Source of the DNA: Pseudomonas fluorescens
GTDB lineage: Bacteria; Pseudomonadota; Gammaproteobacteria; Pseudomonadales; Pseudomonadaceae
DNA: 64,000 nt
NCBI RefSeq assembly: GCF_019212185.1
Contig: NZ_CP078138.1
Span: forward strand, 3,516,501-3,580,500
Direction: 5' to 3'
Shown: in pieces, positions 31,485 to 41,702 of the stretch
Numbering within the stretch: position 1 is the first letter of the stretch
How the letters are laid out: each line of letters begins with the position of its first letter
Position numbers and translations under genes: made by a program
Notes under the pieces: generated by a model
Database searches by the model: none
The model's input: only the letters and a program-made list of their open reading frames with translations
Told to the model about the DNA's origin: nothing

Positions 31485-32465
31485 ATGACCGCACTGACTG
31501 ATATCAATGCCCTGCAAGCGAACATCGCCGAGGCGGTACTCGGTCAGGATCAAGTGATCCGGCAGATCATGCTTGGCCTGCTGGCCAACGGTCATTTGCT
31601 CCTCGAAAGCTTGCCAGGGCTGGCCAAGACCCGCACGGTCAAAGCCCTGGCCAAGCACCTCGATGCAAAAATGCGCCGGATCCAGTTCACCCCCGATTTG
31701 CTGCCCTCGGACATCACCGGCGCCGAGGTACTGCACCAGGTCGACGGACAGAATCAGATCCTGTTCCAGCCGGGACCGTTGTTCGGCAACCTGATCCTCG
31801 CCGACGAAATCAATCGCGCGCCGGCCAAGGTCCAGGCGGCGCTGCTCGAGGCCATGGAAGAGCGGCAAATTACTGTGGCTGGCAACAGCCATGCACTGCC
31901 GCAGTTGTTCATTGTGGTGGCCACGCAAAACCCGATCGAACAGGAAGGCACCTACCCCCTGCCGGAGGCGCAGATGGACCGCTTCCTGATGAAAGTGCTG
32001 CTGGATTACCCCAGCGCTGAAAACGAAAGCCAGGTGTTGCGCCTGTTACGCGACGAAGAACAGGCCCAGGCCGGCACAGCCGCGACCGCCCCCGGCTTTC
32101 AGCTACCTCAGGAAGTGATCTTCAATGCACGCCGTGAAGTCAGTGCGGTCAGTGTCGCGCCGGCCATTGACCGTTACCTGATCGATCTGATCAACGCCAC
32201 CCGCCACCCTGCCGACTACGATGCCGACCTGGCGCGCTGGATCACCATCGGCGCCAGCCCCCGTGGCGGGATTGGCCTGGACCGCTGCGCGCGCGCCGAC
32301 GCCTGGCTGCAGGGCCAGGATTTCGTCACCCCCGATAACGTGCGCAGCGTGGTTCACCCGGTGCTGCGTCATCGCCTGCAATTGAGTTATGACGCGGTGG
32401 CCGACGGGGTCAACGCAGACCAGGTGCTTGACCGCCTGCTCGACACTGTCGCGATTCCCGCCTGA
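31485..32465 (+). CDS. MoxR family AAA+ ATPase
   Basis: ATG at 31485 is preceded by AAAGGA and gives 326 residues. Walker A is LPGLAKTRTV (about 45-54), Walker B LILADEINRAPAKVQAALLEAMEE, and sensor 1 in VVATQNPIEQEGTYPLPEAQMDRF, all typical of MoxR proteins. A C-terminal lid follows. MoxR ATPases act with vWA proteins as cytoplasmic chaperones in complex assembly, and the six genes after it (DUF58, DUF4381, two vWA, BatD, HAD phosphatase) fit this. The stop is 10 bp before the DUF58 start, whose ribosome site overlaps the end of this gene. Symbol left empty because the orthologue is not fixed. Confidence 0.94.
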   Translation: MTALTDINALQANIAEAVLGQDQVIRQIMLGLLANGHLLLESLPGLAKTRTVKALAKHLDAKMRRIQFTPDLLPSDITGAEVLHQVDGQNQILFQPGPLFGNLILADEINRAPAKVQAALLEAMEERQITVAGNSHALPQLFIVVATQNPIEQEGTYPLPEAQMDRFLMKVLLDYPSAENESQVLRLLRDEEQAQAGTAATAPGFQLPQEVIFNARREVSAVSVAPAIDRYLIDLINATRHPADYDADLARWITIGASPRGGIGLDRCARADAWLQGQDFVTPDNVRSVVHPVLRHRLQLSYDAVADGVNADQVLDRLLDTVAIPA

Positions 32466-32475
32466 GGCCATGCCG

Positions 32476-33420
32476 ATGAACACTCAGGAACTGGATGGCC
32501 TGGTGTACGTATCGCTGAAGCAACTGATGTCCCTCGAGTTCAAGGCCCGTGACCTGAGCTTCACCGCGCGCCAGCCCCAGGGCAGCATCCTTGCCGGCAA
32601 TCATGCATCGCGCCTGCGCGGGCGCGGCTTGAACTTCGATGAGCTGCGCCGCTATCAACCCGGCGATGACCTGCGCCATCTCGACTGGCGGGCCTCGCTG
32701 CGCACCGGCAAGCCGGTGGTACGCACCTTCACCGAGGAGCGCGACCGCCCGGCGTTAATCCTGGTGGACCAGCGCATGTCGATGTTCTTTGGCTCGCAGC
32801 GCAGCTTCAAGTCGGCGCTGGCCGCTGAGCTGGGCGCACTGGCGGCGTGGATGGTGTTCAACGCCGGCGACCGGGTCGGCGGCCTGGTGTTTGACGATCG
32901 GAATATCGACAGCGTCGCCCCGCTGCGCAGCCGCAAACGCCTGGAAGCGTTGTGCACGCGAATTGCACGGCAGAATCAGGCACTCAGTGCGCGCAACCCG
33001 GATCACGAAGGCGAGGATCAACTGGACAAGGTCCTGCAACGGACCCTGGCCGTGGCCAGGCACGACCATCTGATTTGCATAATCAGCGATTTCGCCGGCG
33101 CCGGTCCGCGTACGCTGCAACTGATGCGCCAGCTCAGTGCGCACAACGATGTGATCGCCATGCAGGTTTACGATCCGCTGGCCCTCAAGCTGCCGAACAA
33201 CGGCCATGTGCTGGTGACCCAAGGACAATTGCAGGTCGAATTGGCGGTGGGCCAGCGCCAGGTGCACCAACCGCTGGGGGATTTTCTCAGTGGCCGCTTG
33301 AAAGACGTCGCCACGTTGCTGCGGCGCAGCCGGGTGCCGGTGATGATGTTCAGTACCGCGCTTGCGGCCCATGAGCAATTGCGTGCGGAGCTAGGCAAGC
33401 TCGTCGGGGGGCGGCGATGA
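32476..33420 (+). CDS. DUF58 domain protein of the MoxR operon
   Basis: ATG at 32476 is chosen because GAGG lies 8 bases away; an ATG at 32470 is too close to it. The 314-residue cytoplasmic protein shows the DUF58 core (RGRGLNFDELRRYQPGDDLRHLDWRAS, FTEERDRPALILVDQRMSM), a vWA-like fold that often lacks full metal-binding. It is predicted to bridge the MoxR ATPase to the membrane vWA proteins. The stop overlaps the DUF4381 start (ATGA). The family is widespread beside MoxR. Function at the molecular level is unknown. Confidence 0.93.
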   Translation: MNTQELDGLVYVSLKQLMSLEFKARDLSFTARQPQGSILAGNHASRLRGRGLNFDELRRYQPGDDLRHLDWRASLRTGKPVVRTFTEERDRPALILVDQRMSMFFGSQRSFKSALAAELGALAAWMVFNAGDRVGGLVFDDRNIDSVAPLRSRKRLEALCTRIARQNQALSARNPDHEGEDQLDKVLQRTLAVARHDHLICIISDFAGAGPRTLQLMRQLSAHNDVIAMQVYDPLALKLPNNGHVLVTQGQLQVELAVGQRQVHQPLGDFLSGRLKDVATLLRRSRVPVMMFSTALAAHEQLRAELGKLVGGRR

Positions 33421-34073
33421 GCAGCCATGTGCCGAGTATCGATCAGCTCAAGGAAATGGCCCTGCCGACGCCCGTCAGTTACATGCCGCAGACCTGGGGC
33501 TGGTGGTGTCTGCTGGGGCTGCTGCTGGTGGGATTGCTGGTGTGGGCGGCGCGGCGTTATTGGCAGTGGCGGCGGGATGCCTATCGGCGTGAAGCCCTGG
33601 AACGGCTGGCGCTGTTGCAACGGCGCAGCAGTGATTTGAATGCGTTGCGTGAGTTGCCGGAGTTGCTCAAGCGTGCGGCGCTATCGATGCCAGTACCACA
33701 CTCCCCAACTGTGGGAGCGAGCCTGCTTGCGAAAGCAATCTTCCATTCAACATCGCGAGTGCCTGACATGCCGCCATCGCGAGCAGGCTCGCTCCTACAG
33801 GGTGGTGTTTCAGATTCAACATCGGCGGGGGCTGACACACCGCCATCGCGAGCAGGCTCGCTCCTACAGGGGCCGGGTGCGCTGGCGAATGATGATTGGC
33901 AGGCATTTTTACAGTTCCACAGCCCCACCCCACTGCCGGAGGATTTCAGCCGGCAATTGGCAACGCTGGCCTACGCCCCGCAAGCGACGCTATTGGCGAT
34001 ACCGGACGAGCAGCGCCAGGCGCTGTTCGCAACCTGCAAGCAATGGCTGGAGCAGCATCATGTGGCAGTTTGA
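33417..34073 (+). CDS. DUF4381 membrane protein carrying REP-derived sequence in frame
   Basis: The 218-residue protein has an N-terminal soluble start, one membrane segment (WGWWCLLGLLLVGLLVWAARRYW) and a cytoplasmic helical tail, the DUF4381 pattern. Residues about 98-152 (VGASLLAKAIF, then PPSRAGSLLQG twice) are translations of REP elements, not of the family; the frame is kept and no stop arises. Without this insert the length would be about 160, as in relatives. The C-terminal conserved part resumes at NDDWQAFLQFHS. The gene overlaps DUF58 (ATGA) and the first vWA gene (14 bp). It is probably an anchor or coupling subunit; effect of the insert is unknown. Confidence 0.9.
   Translation: MSSHVPSIDQLKEMALPTPVSYMPQTWGWWCLLGLLLVGLLVWAARRYWQWRRDAYRREALERLALLQRRSSDLNALRELPELLKRAALSMPVPHSPTVGASLLAKAIFHSTSRVPDMPPSRAGSLLQGGVSDSTSAGADTPPSRAGSLLQGPGALANDDWQAFLQFHSPTPLPEDFSRQLATLAYAPQATLLAIPDEQRQALFATCKQWLEQHHVAV
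33709..33870. repeat. Three REP elements inside the DUF4381 gene
   Basis: REP copies lie at 33709-33735 (forward GGGAGCGAGCCTGCTTGCG), 33771-33802 and 33842-33870 (both reverse, ATCGCGAGCAGGCTCGCTCC). Copies 2 and 3 are parts of a direct tandem repeat with period 69 bp (ATTCAACATCG at 33745 and again at 33814). 69 is divisible by 3, so the reading frame is preserved. Confidence 0.95.
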
Positions 34074-35052
34074 CTACCCCTGGCTGTTGCTCCTGCTGCC
34101 GCTGGTGTGGCTGGGCTATCACTACTTGGCGGATTACCGCGAAGCGCGCAGTGCGCTGCGGGTGCCGTTTTTTGCCGCGATGAGTCGAGCAATAGGACAA
34201 ACGCCGAGCCAGTCCGGGGGGCGTGGCAATCGCTTGCAGTTGTTGCTCAATCTGCTGGTCTGGGCCTTGCTGGTCGTGGCCGTGGCGCGGCCGGTGCTGG
34301 TGGAAAAACCCATCGAACGCCAGCAGCCCGTGCGCGACCTGATGCTCGCCATCGACATCTCGCAATCCATGGAAACCCCCGACTACACCGACAGCAACGG
34401 GCAGAAGATCAATCGCCTGGCTGCGGTCAAGGCGGTGGTCCAGGGCTTTATCGAGCGGCGCAAGGACGATCGCCTGGGCCTGATCGTGTTCGGCAGCGGC
34501 GCCTACCCACAAGCGCCCTTGACCCTCGACCACACCAGCCTGTCGCTGTTGCTGGACGACACCGGGATCGGCATGGCCGGACCCAATACCGCGATTGGCG
34601 ACGCCATCGGCCTGGCGTTGAAAATGCTCGACCAGGCCCATGAGCAGGAAAAAGTGCTGATCCTGCTCACCGACGGCAACGACACCAGCAGTGCCATCAC
34701 CCCCGAGCACGCCGCGAGCATGGCCGCCGCCAAGGGCGTAGTGATTCACACCATCGGCATCGGTGACCCGGGCGCCAGCGGTGAGTCCAAGGTCAATCTG
34801 CAAGGGCTCGAGCAAATCGCCACGGCCACCGGCGGACGCTTCTTCCGCGCCGAAGACCGCCAGGCCCTGGACCAGGTCTATGCCACCCTCGACCAGATCA
34901 CCCCGCACCGGGTCCAGACGTTCAGTCACCAACCCAAGCGCGAGCTGTTCTGGCTGCCGTTGGGCGCGGCCATCGGCCTGCTCGCGTTGTATCACCTGAT
35001 CGCCCTGCTGTGGCCACGGCTGCACGCGGGTCGCCAACCCGAGGAGGCTTGA
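34060..35052 (+). CDS. vWA domain membrane protein (BatA-like)
   Basis: ATG at 34060 overlaps the DUF4381 gene by 14 bp; the frame continues upstream, but only as a shadow of that gene. The 330-residue protein has two N-terminal membrane segments (LLLLLPLVWLGYHYL and LNLLVWALLVVAVARPVL), a vWA domain with MIDAS DISQSM and TDGND (metal site D-x-S-x-S), and a C-terminal membrane segment (FWLPLGAAIGLLALYHLIALL). This is the Bat/YfbK-type arrangement. vWA proteins bind partners in a metal-dependent way and MoxR remodels them. It starts a set of BatA, BatB/TPR and BatD. The ribosome site lies inside the upstream gene. Confidence 0.93.
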   Translation: MWQFDYPWLLLLLPLVWLGYHYLADYREARSALRVPFFAAMSRAIGQTPSQSGGRGNRLQLLLNLLVWALLVVAVARPVLVEKPIERQQPVRDLMLAIDISQSMETPDYTDSNGQKINRLAAVKAVVQGFIERRKDDRLGLIVFGSGAYPQAPLTLDHTSLSLLLDDTGIGMAGPNTAIGDAIGLALKMLDQAHEQEKVLILLTDGNDTSSAITPEHAASMAAAKGVVIHTIGIGDPGASGESKVNLQGLEQIATATGGRFFRAEDRQALDQVYATLDQITPHRVQTFSHQPKRELFWLPLGAAIGLLALYHLIALLWPRLHAGRQPEEA

Positions 35053-35053
35053 G

Positions 35054-36631
35054 ATGGAGATCAACCTCAGTGACTTTCACTTTCTGCGCCCGGCCTGGCT
35101 GCTGCTGGCGCTGTTCGGCGCGCTGCTGCCCTGGCTCTGGCGGCGCAGTCGCGACCTGCAACGGCACCTGCGCGGGACCATCGCCCCGCATCTGTTGCCA
35201 CACCTGCTGATCACTCCCGACGATCCCAATCGCTGGCGCCCGGTGCACCTGACCTGCGCGCTGCTTGTGCTCGGCGCGGTAGCCGCCGCCGGGCCGACCT
35301 GGGAACAGGATCGCCCGGACTTCCTGGAAAACCGTGCGCCGCTGATAGTCGCGGTCGACCTGTCGCCGTCGATGGACGCCAGCGATGTCGCCCCCACCCG
35401 CCTCGAAGCCGCCAAGCACAAGCTCCACGATCTGCTGCAACGGCGCAGTGGCGCGCGCACTGCGTTGCTCGCCTATGCCGGCAGTGCACACCTGGTGTTG
35501 CCGCCTACCGATGACCCGGCGCTGCTCGACAGCTTTATCCAGGCCCTCGCCACCCAACTGTTGCAGAAACCCGGCAAGAACGTCGCGGCGGTGATCGACC
35601 AGGCCAAAACCCTGCTGCAGGCGGAGAAGACCCCGGGCACCCTGCTGCTGATCACCGACGGCGCCGACACCGGGCAACTGGCGGAGCTGGATAAACACCT
35701 GGACGACAGCCCGCTGCAAGTGCTGGTGCTGGCCGTGGGCAACAGCGCCGGCGGCGTGATCACCGACGCCAACGGCCAACCCCGAACCGACAGCAATGGT
35801 CGGCCGGTGCTGGGCAGTTTCGATCAGGCAGCACTCAAGCAACTGGCCTCGACACTCGACGCCCCACTGGGCAGCCTGACCCTTAACGACGACGATCTGG
35901 ACTGGATCGAACTGCATGCCCAGCAGCATTTCCAGAGCGCCAGCGCCGAGCAGCAGCAACTGCACTGGAAAGACGCCGGCTACTGGCTGTGCTGGCCGCT
36001 GCTGCTGTTGGCCTTCCTCGCGGTGCGGCGCGGCTGGAGTCTGAACTGGACCGCCGCCCTGCTGCTCGGGGTCGGCCTGGCCGGACAGCCGGCAGACGCC
36101 GAGGCCAATGCTCTGACCGATGCTTTTTTCAGCGCCGACCAGCAGGGTCGCTGGGCCTTCGAACATCAGCATTTTCCGCAGGCGGCGGCGCTGTTCGAGG
36201 ATCCGTACTGGAAAGGCATTGCCGCCTACAACGCCGCTGACTTTGACCTGGCGCTGGCTACATTCGCCCACCTCGATACACCGCAAGCCTACTTCTACCT
36301 GGGCAATATTTACGTGCGTCGCTTCAAGTTCGACGCCGCTATCGCCGCCTATACCCAGGCCCTGAAACTGCAACCGCGGTTCCCCGAGGCCACTGCCAAC
36401 CTCGCACTGGCCCAGGCGTTGCTCAAAGACACTGAAAGCGCCGAACAGAACGCGCCCGAAGTCAAACCCGACGAGGTCAAGTACGACAAACCGGCCGGCA
36501 AGGGCCAGAGCAAAGCGGTGCAGACGCCACAGGCGGCATCCGATGCGCAATGGCTGCAGAACCTGACGACCTCGCCGGCGAAGTTTCTCCAACAGAAATT
36601 CCGTATCCAGGATCAGGAGGGCCAACCATGA
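35054..36631 (+). CDS. vWA-TPR membrane protein (BatB/BatC-like)
   Basis: The 525-residue protein starts one base after the BatA stop. It has an N-terminal membrane pair, a vWA domain with [15 protein letters not shown] (about 95) and TDGADTGQ, two membrane segments near 310-350, then tetratricopeptide repeats ([49 protein letters not shown]) in the C-terminal third. BatB and BatC, separate in other bacteria, appear combined here. The TPR part is likely periplasmic or cytoplasmic adaptor; orientation is not settled. The stop overlaps the BatD start (ATGA). A C-terminal charged tail rich in K and E is low complexity. Confidence 0.92.
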   Translation: MEINLSDFHFLRPAWLLLALFGALLPWLWRRSRDLQRHLRGTIAPHLLPHLLITPDDPNRWRPVHLTCALLVLGAVAAAGPTWEQDRPDFLENRAPLIVAVDLSPSMDASDVAPTRLEAAKHKLHDLLQRRSGARTALLAYAGSAHLVLPPTDDPALLDSFIQALATQLLQKPGKNVAAVIDQAKTLLQAEKTPGTLLLITDGADTGQLAELDKHLDDSPLQVLVLAVGNSAGGVITDANGQPRTDSNGRPVLGSFDQAALKQLASTLDAPLGSLTLNDDDLDWIELHAQQHFQSASAEQQQLHWKDAGYWLCWPLLLLAFLAVRRGWSLNWTAALLLGVGLAGQPADAEANALTDAFFSADQQGRWAFEHQHFPQAAALFEDPYWKGIAAYNAADFDLALATFAHLDTPQAYFYLGNIYVRRFKFDAAIAAYTQALKLQPRFPEATANLALAQALLKDTESAEQNAPEVKPDEVKYDKPAGKGQSKAVQTPQAASDAQWLQNLTTSPAKFLQQKFRIQDQEGQP

Positions 36632-37944
36632 AAACCCTATTGATCATTGGCGGTCTGCTGCTCGTTCTATCGGCGACTTCGGCCACGGCGGCCGAACCTG
36701 ATCTGCGGGTGCAGGCAAGCCTGCAACCCGCCAAGCCGGTGATGGTCGGCGGTCTGGTGAGGTTGCAGGTGGAAGTGCTGACCGACACCTGGTTCACCAG
36801 CGCCCCCAGCCTGCCGGAACTCAAACTCGACGGCGCGCTGGTCATGCCCCCCAACGGCGAGTCCGAGCACACCACGCAGACCCTCGACGGCAAATCCTAC
36901 TCGGGCATGCGTTACAGCTACCTGATCACCCCCAATCAGGCCCAGGCGTTCGACATTCCGGCGTTGACCGTACGGGCGACGCCGGGCCAGGCCAGCCAGG
37001 CACTCAGCGCGCAAAGCCAGCCCCTGCAGTTTCGCGCCGAGCAGCCGCCGGGATTCGCCCCGGGAGAACCGGTGCTGGTCGCCCAGGGCCTGCGCCTGAC
37101 CCAGGTGATCCAACCGTCGACCACCCCACTCAAGGCCGGTGACAGTCTGACCCGGCAGCTCACCTTGCAGGCCGACGGTGCCCTGGCCATGGCCTTGCCG
37201 GCGCCTCAGCTGGGTGACGTCGAGGGCCTCAAGCGTTACCTGAAAACCCCGCAGGTCAGCAATCTCGACGATGGCCGTGGGCATCTGAATGGCGGGCAGC
37301 GCATCGACGCTGCGACGTATCAGGTCCAGCGCCAGGGCCATTACAGCCTGCCGGCGATTCAACTGCGTTGGTGGGATGCGGCGGCTGGGCAAATACGGGT
37401 GGCGGAAGTGCCGGCGGTGACCTTCGAGGCCGCGGCCAATCCCGGCTATAAACCGGTATTCTCGATTGCCGAAGACCTTGAGCGACTGGGCCAGAAGGGT
37501 CGCCTGCACCTGTCGCGGCACGGGGTGCTGTGGACGGCAGGACTGTTGCTGGTGGTGATTGCCGGTTACCTGCTCAGGCCCTGGTGCCAACGCGGCTGGC
37601 GCGCATGGCGGGCGCGCCGTCAAGCCCGGCATGCCGCCTGGCTGTTGTCCGCCGACTACGCCTGGGAGCAGATTCCCGGACAACTGCAAGGCCAGCCGCC
37701 GCAGTTAAGTGCCCTGTATCTGTGGGCGCGCCGCAGCGGAAAAGGGCTGGCCATCGGCGTTCTCGGCGGTTCGGTACAACAGCTGCTGCGCCGCCGATAC
37801 ACGCGCGAAGCCGACGATCAGCAAGCTCTGACGCAGTTCAAGCCAACGTTGACTACGCTACAGGCTCAGGTCGCCGCACAGCGCGCAACCGAGCCCCAGG
37901 CCTTGCGTCCACTCAATCCACGTCACGAGAAGGATCACTCATGA
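36628..37944 (+). CDS. BatD-like protein
   Basis: ATG at 36628 overlaps the previous stop (ATGA) and gives 438 residues; a frame upstream is not needed. A signal peptide ([20 protein letters not shown]) precedes beta-rich repeats of the BatD type (about 25-290) and a membrane segment ([20 protein letters not shown], about 300-320) with a cytoplasmic helical tail. It would present a periplasmic domain linked to the MoxR-vWA machine, as in Bacteroides-type Bat operons that protect against oxidative stress. It has no catalytic motif. Its stop overlaps the HAD gene start (ATGA). Confidence 0.88.
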   Translation: MKTLLIIGGLLLVLSATSATAAEPDLRVQASLQPAKPVMVGGLVRLQVEVLTDTWFTSAPSLPELKLDGALVMPPNGESEHTTQTLDGKSYSGMRYSYLITPNQAQAFDIPALTVRATPGQASQALSAQSQPLQFRAEQPPGFAPGEPVLVAQGLRLTQVIQPSTTPLKAGDSLTRQLTLQADGALAMALPAPQLGDVEGLKRYLKTPQVSNLDDGRGHLNGGQRIDAATYQVQRQGHYSLPAIQLRWWDAAAGQIRVAEVPAVTFEAAANPGYKPVFSIAEDLERLGQKGRLHLSRHGVLWTAGLLLVVIAGYLLRPWCQRGWRAWRARRQARHAAWLLSADYAWEQIPGQLQGQPPQLSALYLWARRSGKGLAIGVLGGSVQQLLRRRYTREADDQQALTQFKPTLTTLQAQVAAQRATEPQALRPLNPRHEKDHS

Positions 37945-38960
37945 ACTCACTGAACGTCCGCTACCAGCGTCACGGCCTGAAGTTGCTGCTGGCCTTGGCG
38001 CTTAGCCTGCCATTGCTGGCCAGCGCGGCCGATGTTTTGCCTTCGTGGAACGACGGGCCGACGAAAAAGAACCTCATCGAATTCGTCGAGGCGGTGACCA
38101 CCCAAGGCTCGAAGGACTACGTCAAGCCAGAGGAACGGATTGCCGTGTTCGATAACGACGGCACCCTGTGGAGCGAGCAACCGATGTACTTCCAGGTGCT
38201 GTTCGCCCTGGAAGAGGTCAAGCGCATGGCGCCCCAGCATCCGCAATGGAAAACCGAGCAGCCCTTCAAGGCGGTACTGGAAAACGACCATCAGGCACTG
38301 GCCGCCAGCGGCATGGACGGCCTGATGAAGATCATCGGCGCGACCCACACCGGGATCACCACCGCCGCCTTCATGGACAACGCCAAGACCTGGCTGAGCC
38401 AGGCCCGTCACCCGAAAACCGGCAAACCCTACACCGAGATGATCTTCCAGCCGATGCTGGAAATGCTCGACTACCTGCGCAGCCAGGACTTCAAGACCTA
38501 CATCGTCTCCGGCGGCGAAGTCGAGTTCATGCGCGCCTTCGCCGAGCAGGTCTACGGCATCCCGCCGGAGCAGGTGATCGGCACCACCTTCGCCACTCAG
38601 TTCCAGCTCAACGGCAACGACGCCTCGATCCTGCGCCTGCCCAAGCTCGCCCATAACGATGACGGGCCGGGCAAACCGGAGAGCATCCAGCAGGTAATCG
38701 GTCGGCGCCCGATCCTCGCCTTTGGCAACTCCGACGGTGACCTGCAGATGCTGCAGTGGACCGCAGCCGGGCCGGGTAAACGCTTCATGGGCCTGGTGCA
38801 TCACACCGACGCCAAGCGCGAATGGGCCTATGATCGACAGTCAAACATCGGCCGCCTGGACAAAGCGCTGGATGAAGCCAACAAGCGCGGCTGGAGCGTG
38901 GTCGACATGAGCAAAGAATGGAAGCGTATTTACCCATTCGACGCCCCTTCCACCGAGTAG
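37941..38960 (+). CDS. Secreted HAD-superfamily phosphatase
   Basis: The true start is ATG at 37941, overlapping batD by ATGA; the in-frame extension upstream is antisense-like. The 339-residue protein has a signal peptide ([17 protein letters not shown]), so it acts in the periplasm. HAD motifs are [10 protein letters not shown] (nucleophile Asp and acid Asp), II: IVSGGE, and [14 protein letters not shown] cap insertion lies between I and II. Substrate is unknown. It is the seventh gene of the MoxR/Bat operon and unusual there, suggesting dephosphorylation of an envelope component linked to this machine. It may be an independent passenger, since the next gene starts 48 bp downstream. Confidence 0.89.
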   Translation: MNSLNVRYQRHGLKLLLALALSLPLLASAADVLPSWNDGPTKKNLIEFVEAVTTQGSKDYVKPEERIAVFDNDGTLWSEQPMYFQVLFALEEVKRMAPQHPQWKTEQPFKAVLENDHQALAASGMDGLMKIIGATHTGITTAAFMDNAKTWLSQARHPKTGKPYTEMIFQPMLEMLDYLRSQDFKTYIVSGGEVEFMRAFAEQVYGIPPEQVIGTTFATQFQLNGNDASILRLPKLAHNDDGPGKPESIQQVIGRRPILAFGNSDGDLQMLQWTAAGPGKRFMGLVHHTDAKREWAYDRQSNIGRLDKALDEANKRGWSVVDMSKEWKRIYPFDAPSTE

Positions 38961-39008
38961 CCGCAATAGTAGTATTCAGCAGCTCTCTTCCCGGTCCTGT
39001 ACAAGGCA

Positions 39009-41534
39009 ATGCCCATGTCTTCACGTGTCGCCAGCAAGTCGTCGGCCATTCCCGCCTCTCACACCCACGCCCCTGCCCTGTTGATCCCGGCCCTGCTGCT
39101 GGTGGTCTCGGGGGCAGCGGCGCTGGTCTATCAGGTGCTGTGGATCAAACAGTTGTCGTTGGTGGTGGGGGTCGAGGTGTACGCCATCACCACTGGCATC
39201 AGCGCCTTCTTCGCCGGCCTGGCCTTGGGTGGCTGGCTGTTCGGGCGCCTGGCCGACCGCTTGCAGCGGCCGTTGCTGCTATACGCCGGGCTGGAAGTGC
39301 TGGTGGCGCTGCTGGGCGTCGGCGCAACGCTGGGGATGAGTCTGGCCGCCGCGCCATTCGCCTGGCTGGAACAGCAGATCGGCCTGGCGGCCTGGGGGCT
39401 GCCGTTTGCCCTGGTGGGTTTGCCGGCGGTGCTGATGGGCGGCACCCTGCCGGTGCTGGTGCGCGCGCTGGCGACGGATCCCCGGCATTCGGGCAAGGCC
39501 GGCGGCCAGTTGTATGCGGCGAATACCTTGGGGGCCATCGCCGGAACCCTGCTGGCGGCCTTCCTGCTGATTGCCACCCTGGGGGTGCGCGGCAGTGCAA
39601 TTTTCGCCGCCATGCTCAACCTGTTGGCGGCCGCCGGTGCGCTGCTGTGGTTTCAACGCCAGGGCCCGGTACCCGCTGAATCAGCGTCAGCTAAAGTCGT
39701 AGCGCCTGCCGCGCCGGCGCGTCTGGCGCTTTGGCTGTACGCGATTGCCGGCGGCGTGGCGTTGGGCTATGAGGTGGTCTGGTCGCAGTCCATCGTGCAA
39801 TTCATGAGCACCCGCACCTATGCCTTCGCCGTGGTGCTGGCGACTTACCTGCTCGGCCTGTTCCTCGGCAGCGTGTGGATGGCCCGTCGGGTTGAGCGGG
39901 TGCGTGATCCCTGGGGCTTGTTCGGCTTGTTGATCGCCGCTGCCGGGCTGCTGGCCTTGCTGGAGGTGGCGCTGCTCGGGCGCTGGCTGGTGTTGCTACA
40001 AACCCAGGGCGAAGCCGTCGCGCTGGCCCTCGGCGCCAGCGAACTGGCGGCGATGAGCGTGCGTTTCGCCGTGGCCGCGCTGTGCATCGTGTTTGTCCCG
40101 ACCTTGCTGCTAGGCGCAGCCTTTCCCTTGGCCCTGCGCCTGTGCGTGGGCCAGGATCGGGTGGGCCGGGATGTCGGGGCGGTCGTGGCGTTCAACACCC
40201 TGGGCGGCATCATCGGGGTCATGCTCTGCGGGTTCCTGTTGATTCCGCTGCTGGGGTTGGTGCGTACCCTCGGGCTGCTGGCGCTGATTGCTGCAGCGGT
40301 CGGGGTGATCGCCATCAGCCAAGGTCGAGCGCTCAACAAAGGCACGCGCCAAGGCGTGATCGCGGTCGCCGTCCTCTCGCTGGGCGTCGCCGTGCTGACT
40401 CCGGTCGACAAGCTGGCGAGCCTGCTGCCGGGCGCACGCAATGGTGAATTGGCGTTTTATCAGGAGGGCCGTGGCGGCACCGTTGCGGTGGTCACCCAGG
40501 GCAAACAGCCACGTACCTTCCAGCGCCTGTATATCCAGGGCGTGTCAAACACCGGCGATGCCATGCCATCACTGCGCTACATGCGCATTCAGGCCCTGCT
40601 GCCGCTGTTGATCCATAACGGTGAGCCGCGCTCGGCGCTGGTGATCGGCTTCGGCACCGGCATCACCGCCGGTGCCTTGCTGCAATACCCTGGACTCGAG
40701 CAACGAGTGGTCGCCGAACTGTTGCCGGCGGTGGTGCAGGCCGCGCCGCTGTTCAAGGGCAACTACAACGCCGGGGCCAACCCGGCCCTCGATGTGCGCC
40801 TGCGCGACGGTCGCCAGGAACTGCTGCGCAGCGAACAGCGTTACGACCTGATCACCCTGGAGCCTCCGCCGCCCTCGGCCGCGGGCGTAGTCAATCTGTA
40901 CTCCCGGGACTTCTACCAATTGGCAGCGCGACGTCTCGAAGCCAAGGGGCTGGTCGCGCAGTGGCTGCCGTTGCCGACGCAGAACATCGACGACTCGCGG
41001 GCCCTGGTGCAGAGTTTTCTCCAGGTGTTCCCCTACGCCAACGTCTGGACCAGCGAGTTCCACGAAATGTTGCTGGTGGGCTCCCTCGAGCCGATTGAAC
41101 TGGACGCCGCGCGCATCAGCCAGCGCTATGCCCAGGACAGCGTGCGCAACGCCTTGCAGGAGGTCGGGGTGAGTTCGGCGCCGGCGCTGCTGGCCACCTG
41201 GGTCACCGATCGCCTGGGTTTGCAGCAGTTTGCCGGCCAGGCGTTGGCGGTTACCGATGACCAGCCGCGCATTGAATACGCGCCCTGGGTGCGAGCCAAG
41301 GAGATCAGCCGGGTACTGCCCGCCCTGCTCGACCTGCATCGCCCGCCGCCACTGCTCAACGCCGATCCGGCCTTCAGCGAGCGAATGAACGTCCACCAGC
41401 AACGCCTGATGCAGTTCTATCGTGCCAGCCTGCATGCCTACGACGGCGACCGCCAGGCCTGGGCCCGGGATATACGGGAGGTGATGCGTGGGGATTCGGC
41501 GAATCCGTATTATCGGTGGTTTGTCGGGGAGTAA
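39009..41534 (+). CDS. Membrane protein fused to a spermidine-synthase-like domain
   Basis: The 841-residue protein has about 13-15 predicted membrane segments in the first 490 residues (two halves, with ALVYQVLWIKQLSLVVG and LGYEVVWSQSIVQFM as repeat starts), then a Rossmann-like domain (about 500-720) related to spermidine synthase (VIGFGTGITAGALL as SAM/decarboxy-SAM site). The catalytic Asp motif normally DSSD is replaced by LEPPPPSAAG, so ordinary aminopropyl transfer is doubtful. A C-terminal helical part follows. An in-frame ATG at 39015 is an alternative start. It is followed by the multihaem cytochrome gene after 168 bp. Function is not established. Confidence 0.87.
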   Translation: MPMSSRVASKSSAIPASHTHAPALLIPALLLVVSGAAALVYQVLWIKQLSLVVGVEVYAITTGISAFFAGLALGGWLFGRLADRLQRPLLLYAGLEVLVALLGVGATLGMSLAAAPFAWLEQQIGLAAWGLPFALVGLPAVLMGGTLPVLVRALATDPRHSGKAGGQLYAANTLGAIAGTLLAAFLLIATLGVRGSAIFAAMLNLLAAAGALLWFQRQGPVPAESASAKVVAPAAPARLALWLYAIAGGVALGYEVVWSQSIVQFMSTRTYAFAVVLATYLLGLFLGSVWMARRVERVRDPWGLFGLLIAAAGLLALLEVALLGRWLVLLQTQGEAVALALGASELAAMSVRFAVAALCIVFVPTLLLGAAFPLALRLCVGQDRVGRDVGAVVAFNTLGGIIGVMLCGFLLIPLLGLVRTLGLLALIAAAVGVIAISQGRALNKGTRQGVIAVAVLSLGVAVLTPVDKLASLLPGARNGELAFYQEGRGGTVAVVTQGKQPRTFQRLYIQGVSNTGDAMPSLRYMRIQALLPLLIHNGEPRSALVIGFGTGITAGALLQYPGLEQRVVAELLPAVVQAAPLFKGNYNAGANPALDVRLRDGRQELLRSEQRYDLITLEPPPPSAAGVVNLYSRDFYQLAARRLEAKGLVAQWLPLPTQNIDDSRALVQSFLQVFPYANVWTSEFHEMLLVGSLEPIELDAARISQRYAQDSVRNALQEVGVSSAPALLATWVTDRLGLQQFAGQALAVTDDQPRIEYAPWVRAKEISRVLPALLDLHRPPPLLNADPAFSERMNVHQQRLMQFYRASLHAYDGDRQAWARDIREVMRGDSANPYYRWFVGE

Positions 41535-41702
41535 GCGATGTGCAGTTGGTGCGGGGCTTGAGACCGCGTCGATTTCTTCGCTGCGATGGGGCGTCCCGAC
41601 AAGCCAGCGAAGGCGACCGCAAAGCCCCCACAAAAATCAGGATGACAGCGCCCCGCTCAACCGTTACAACCTCATGCTGTAGACGCTCATCGCCTCTGGA
41701 CC

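Noticed and set aside
34922..36625. 567-codon minus-strand frame opposite the vWA-TPR gene
   Set aside because: Antisense shadow in a strongly supported operon.
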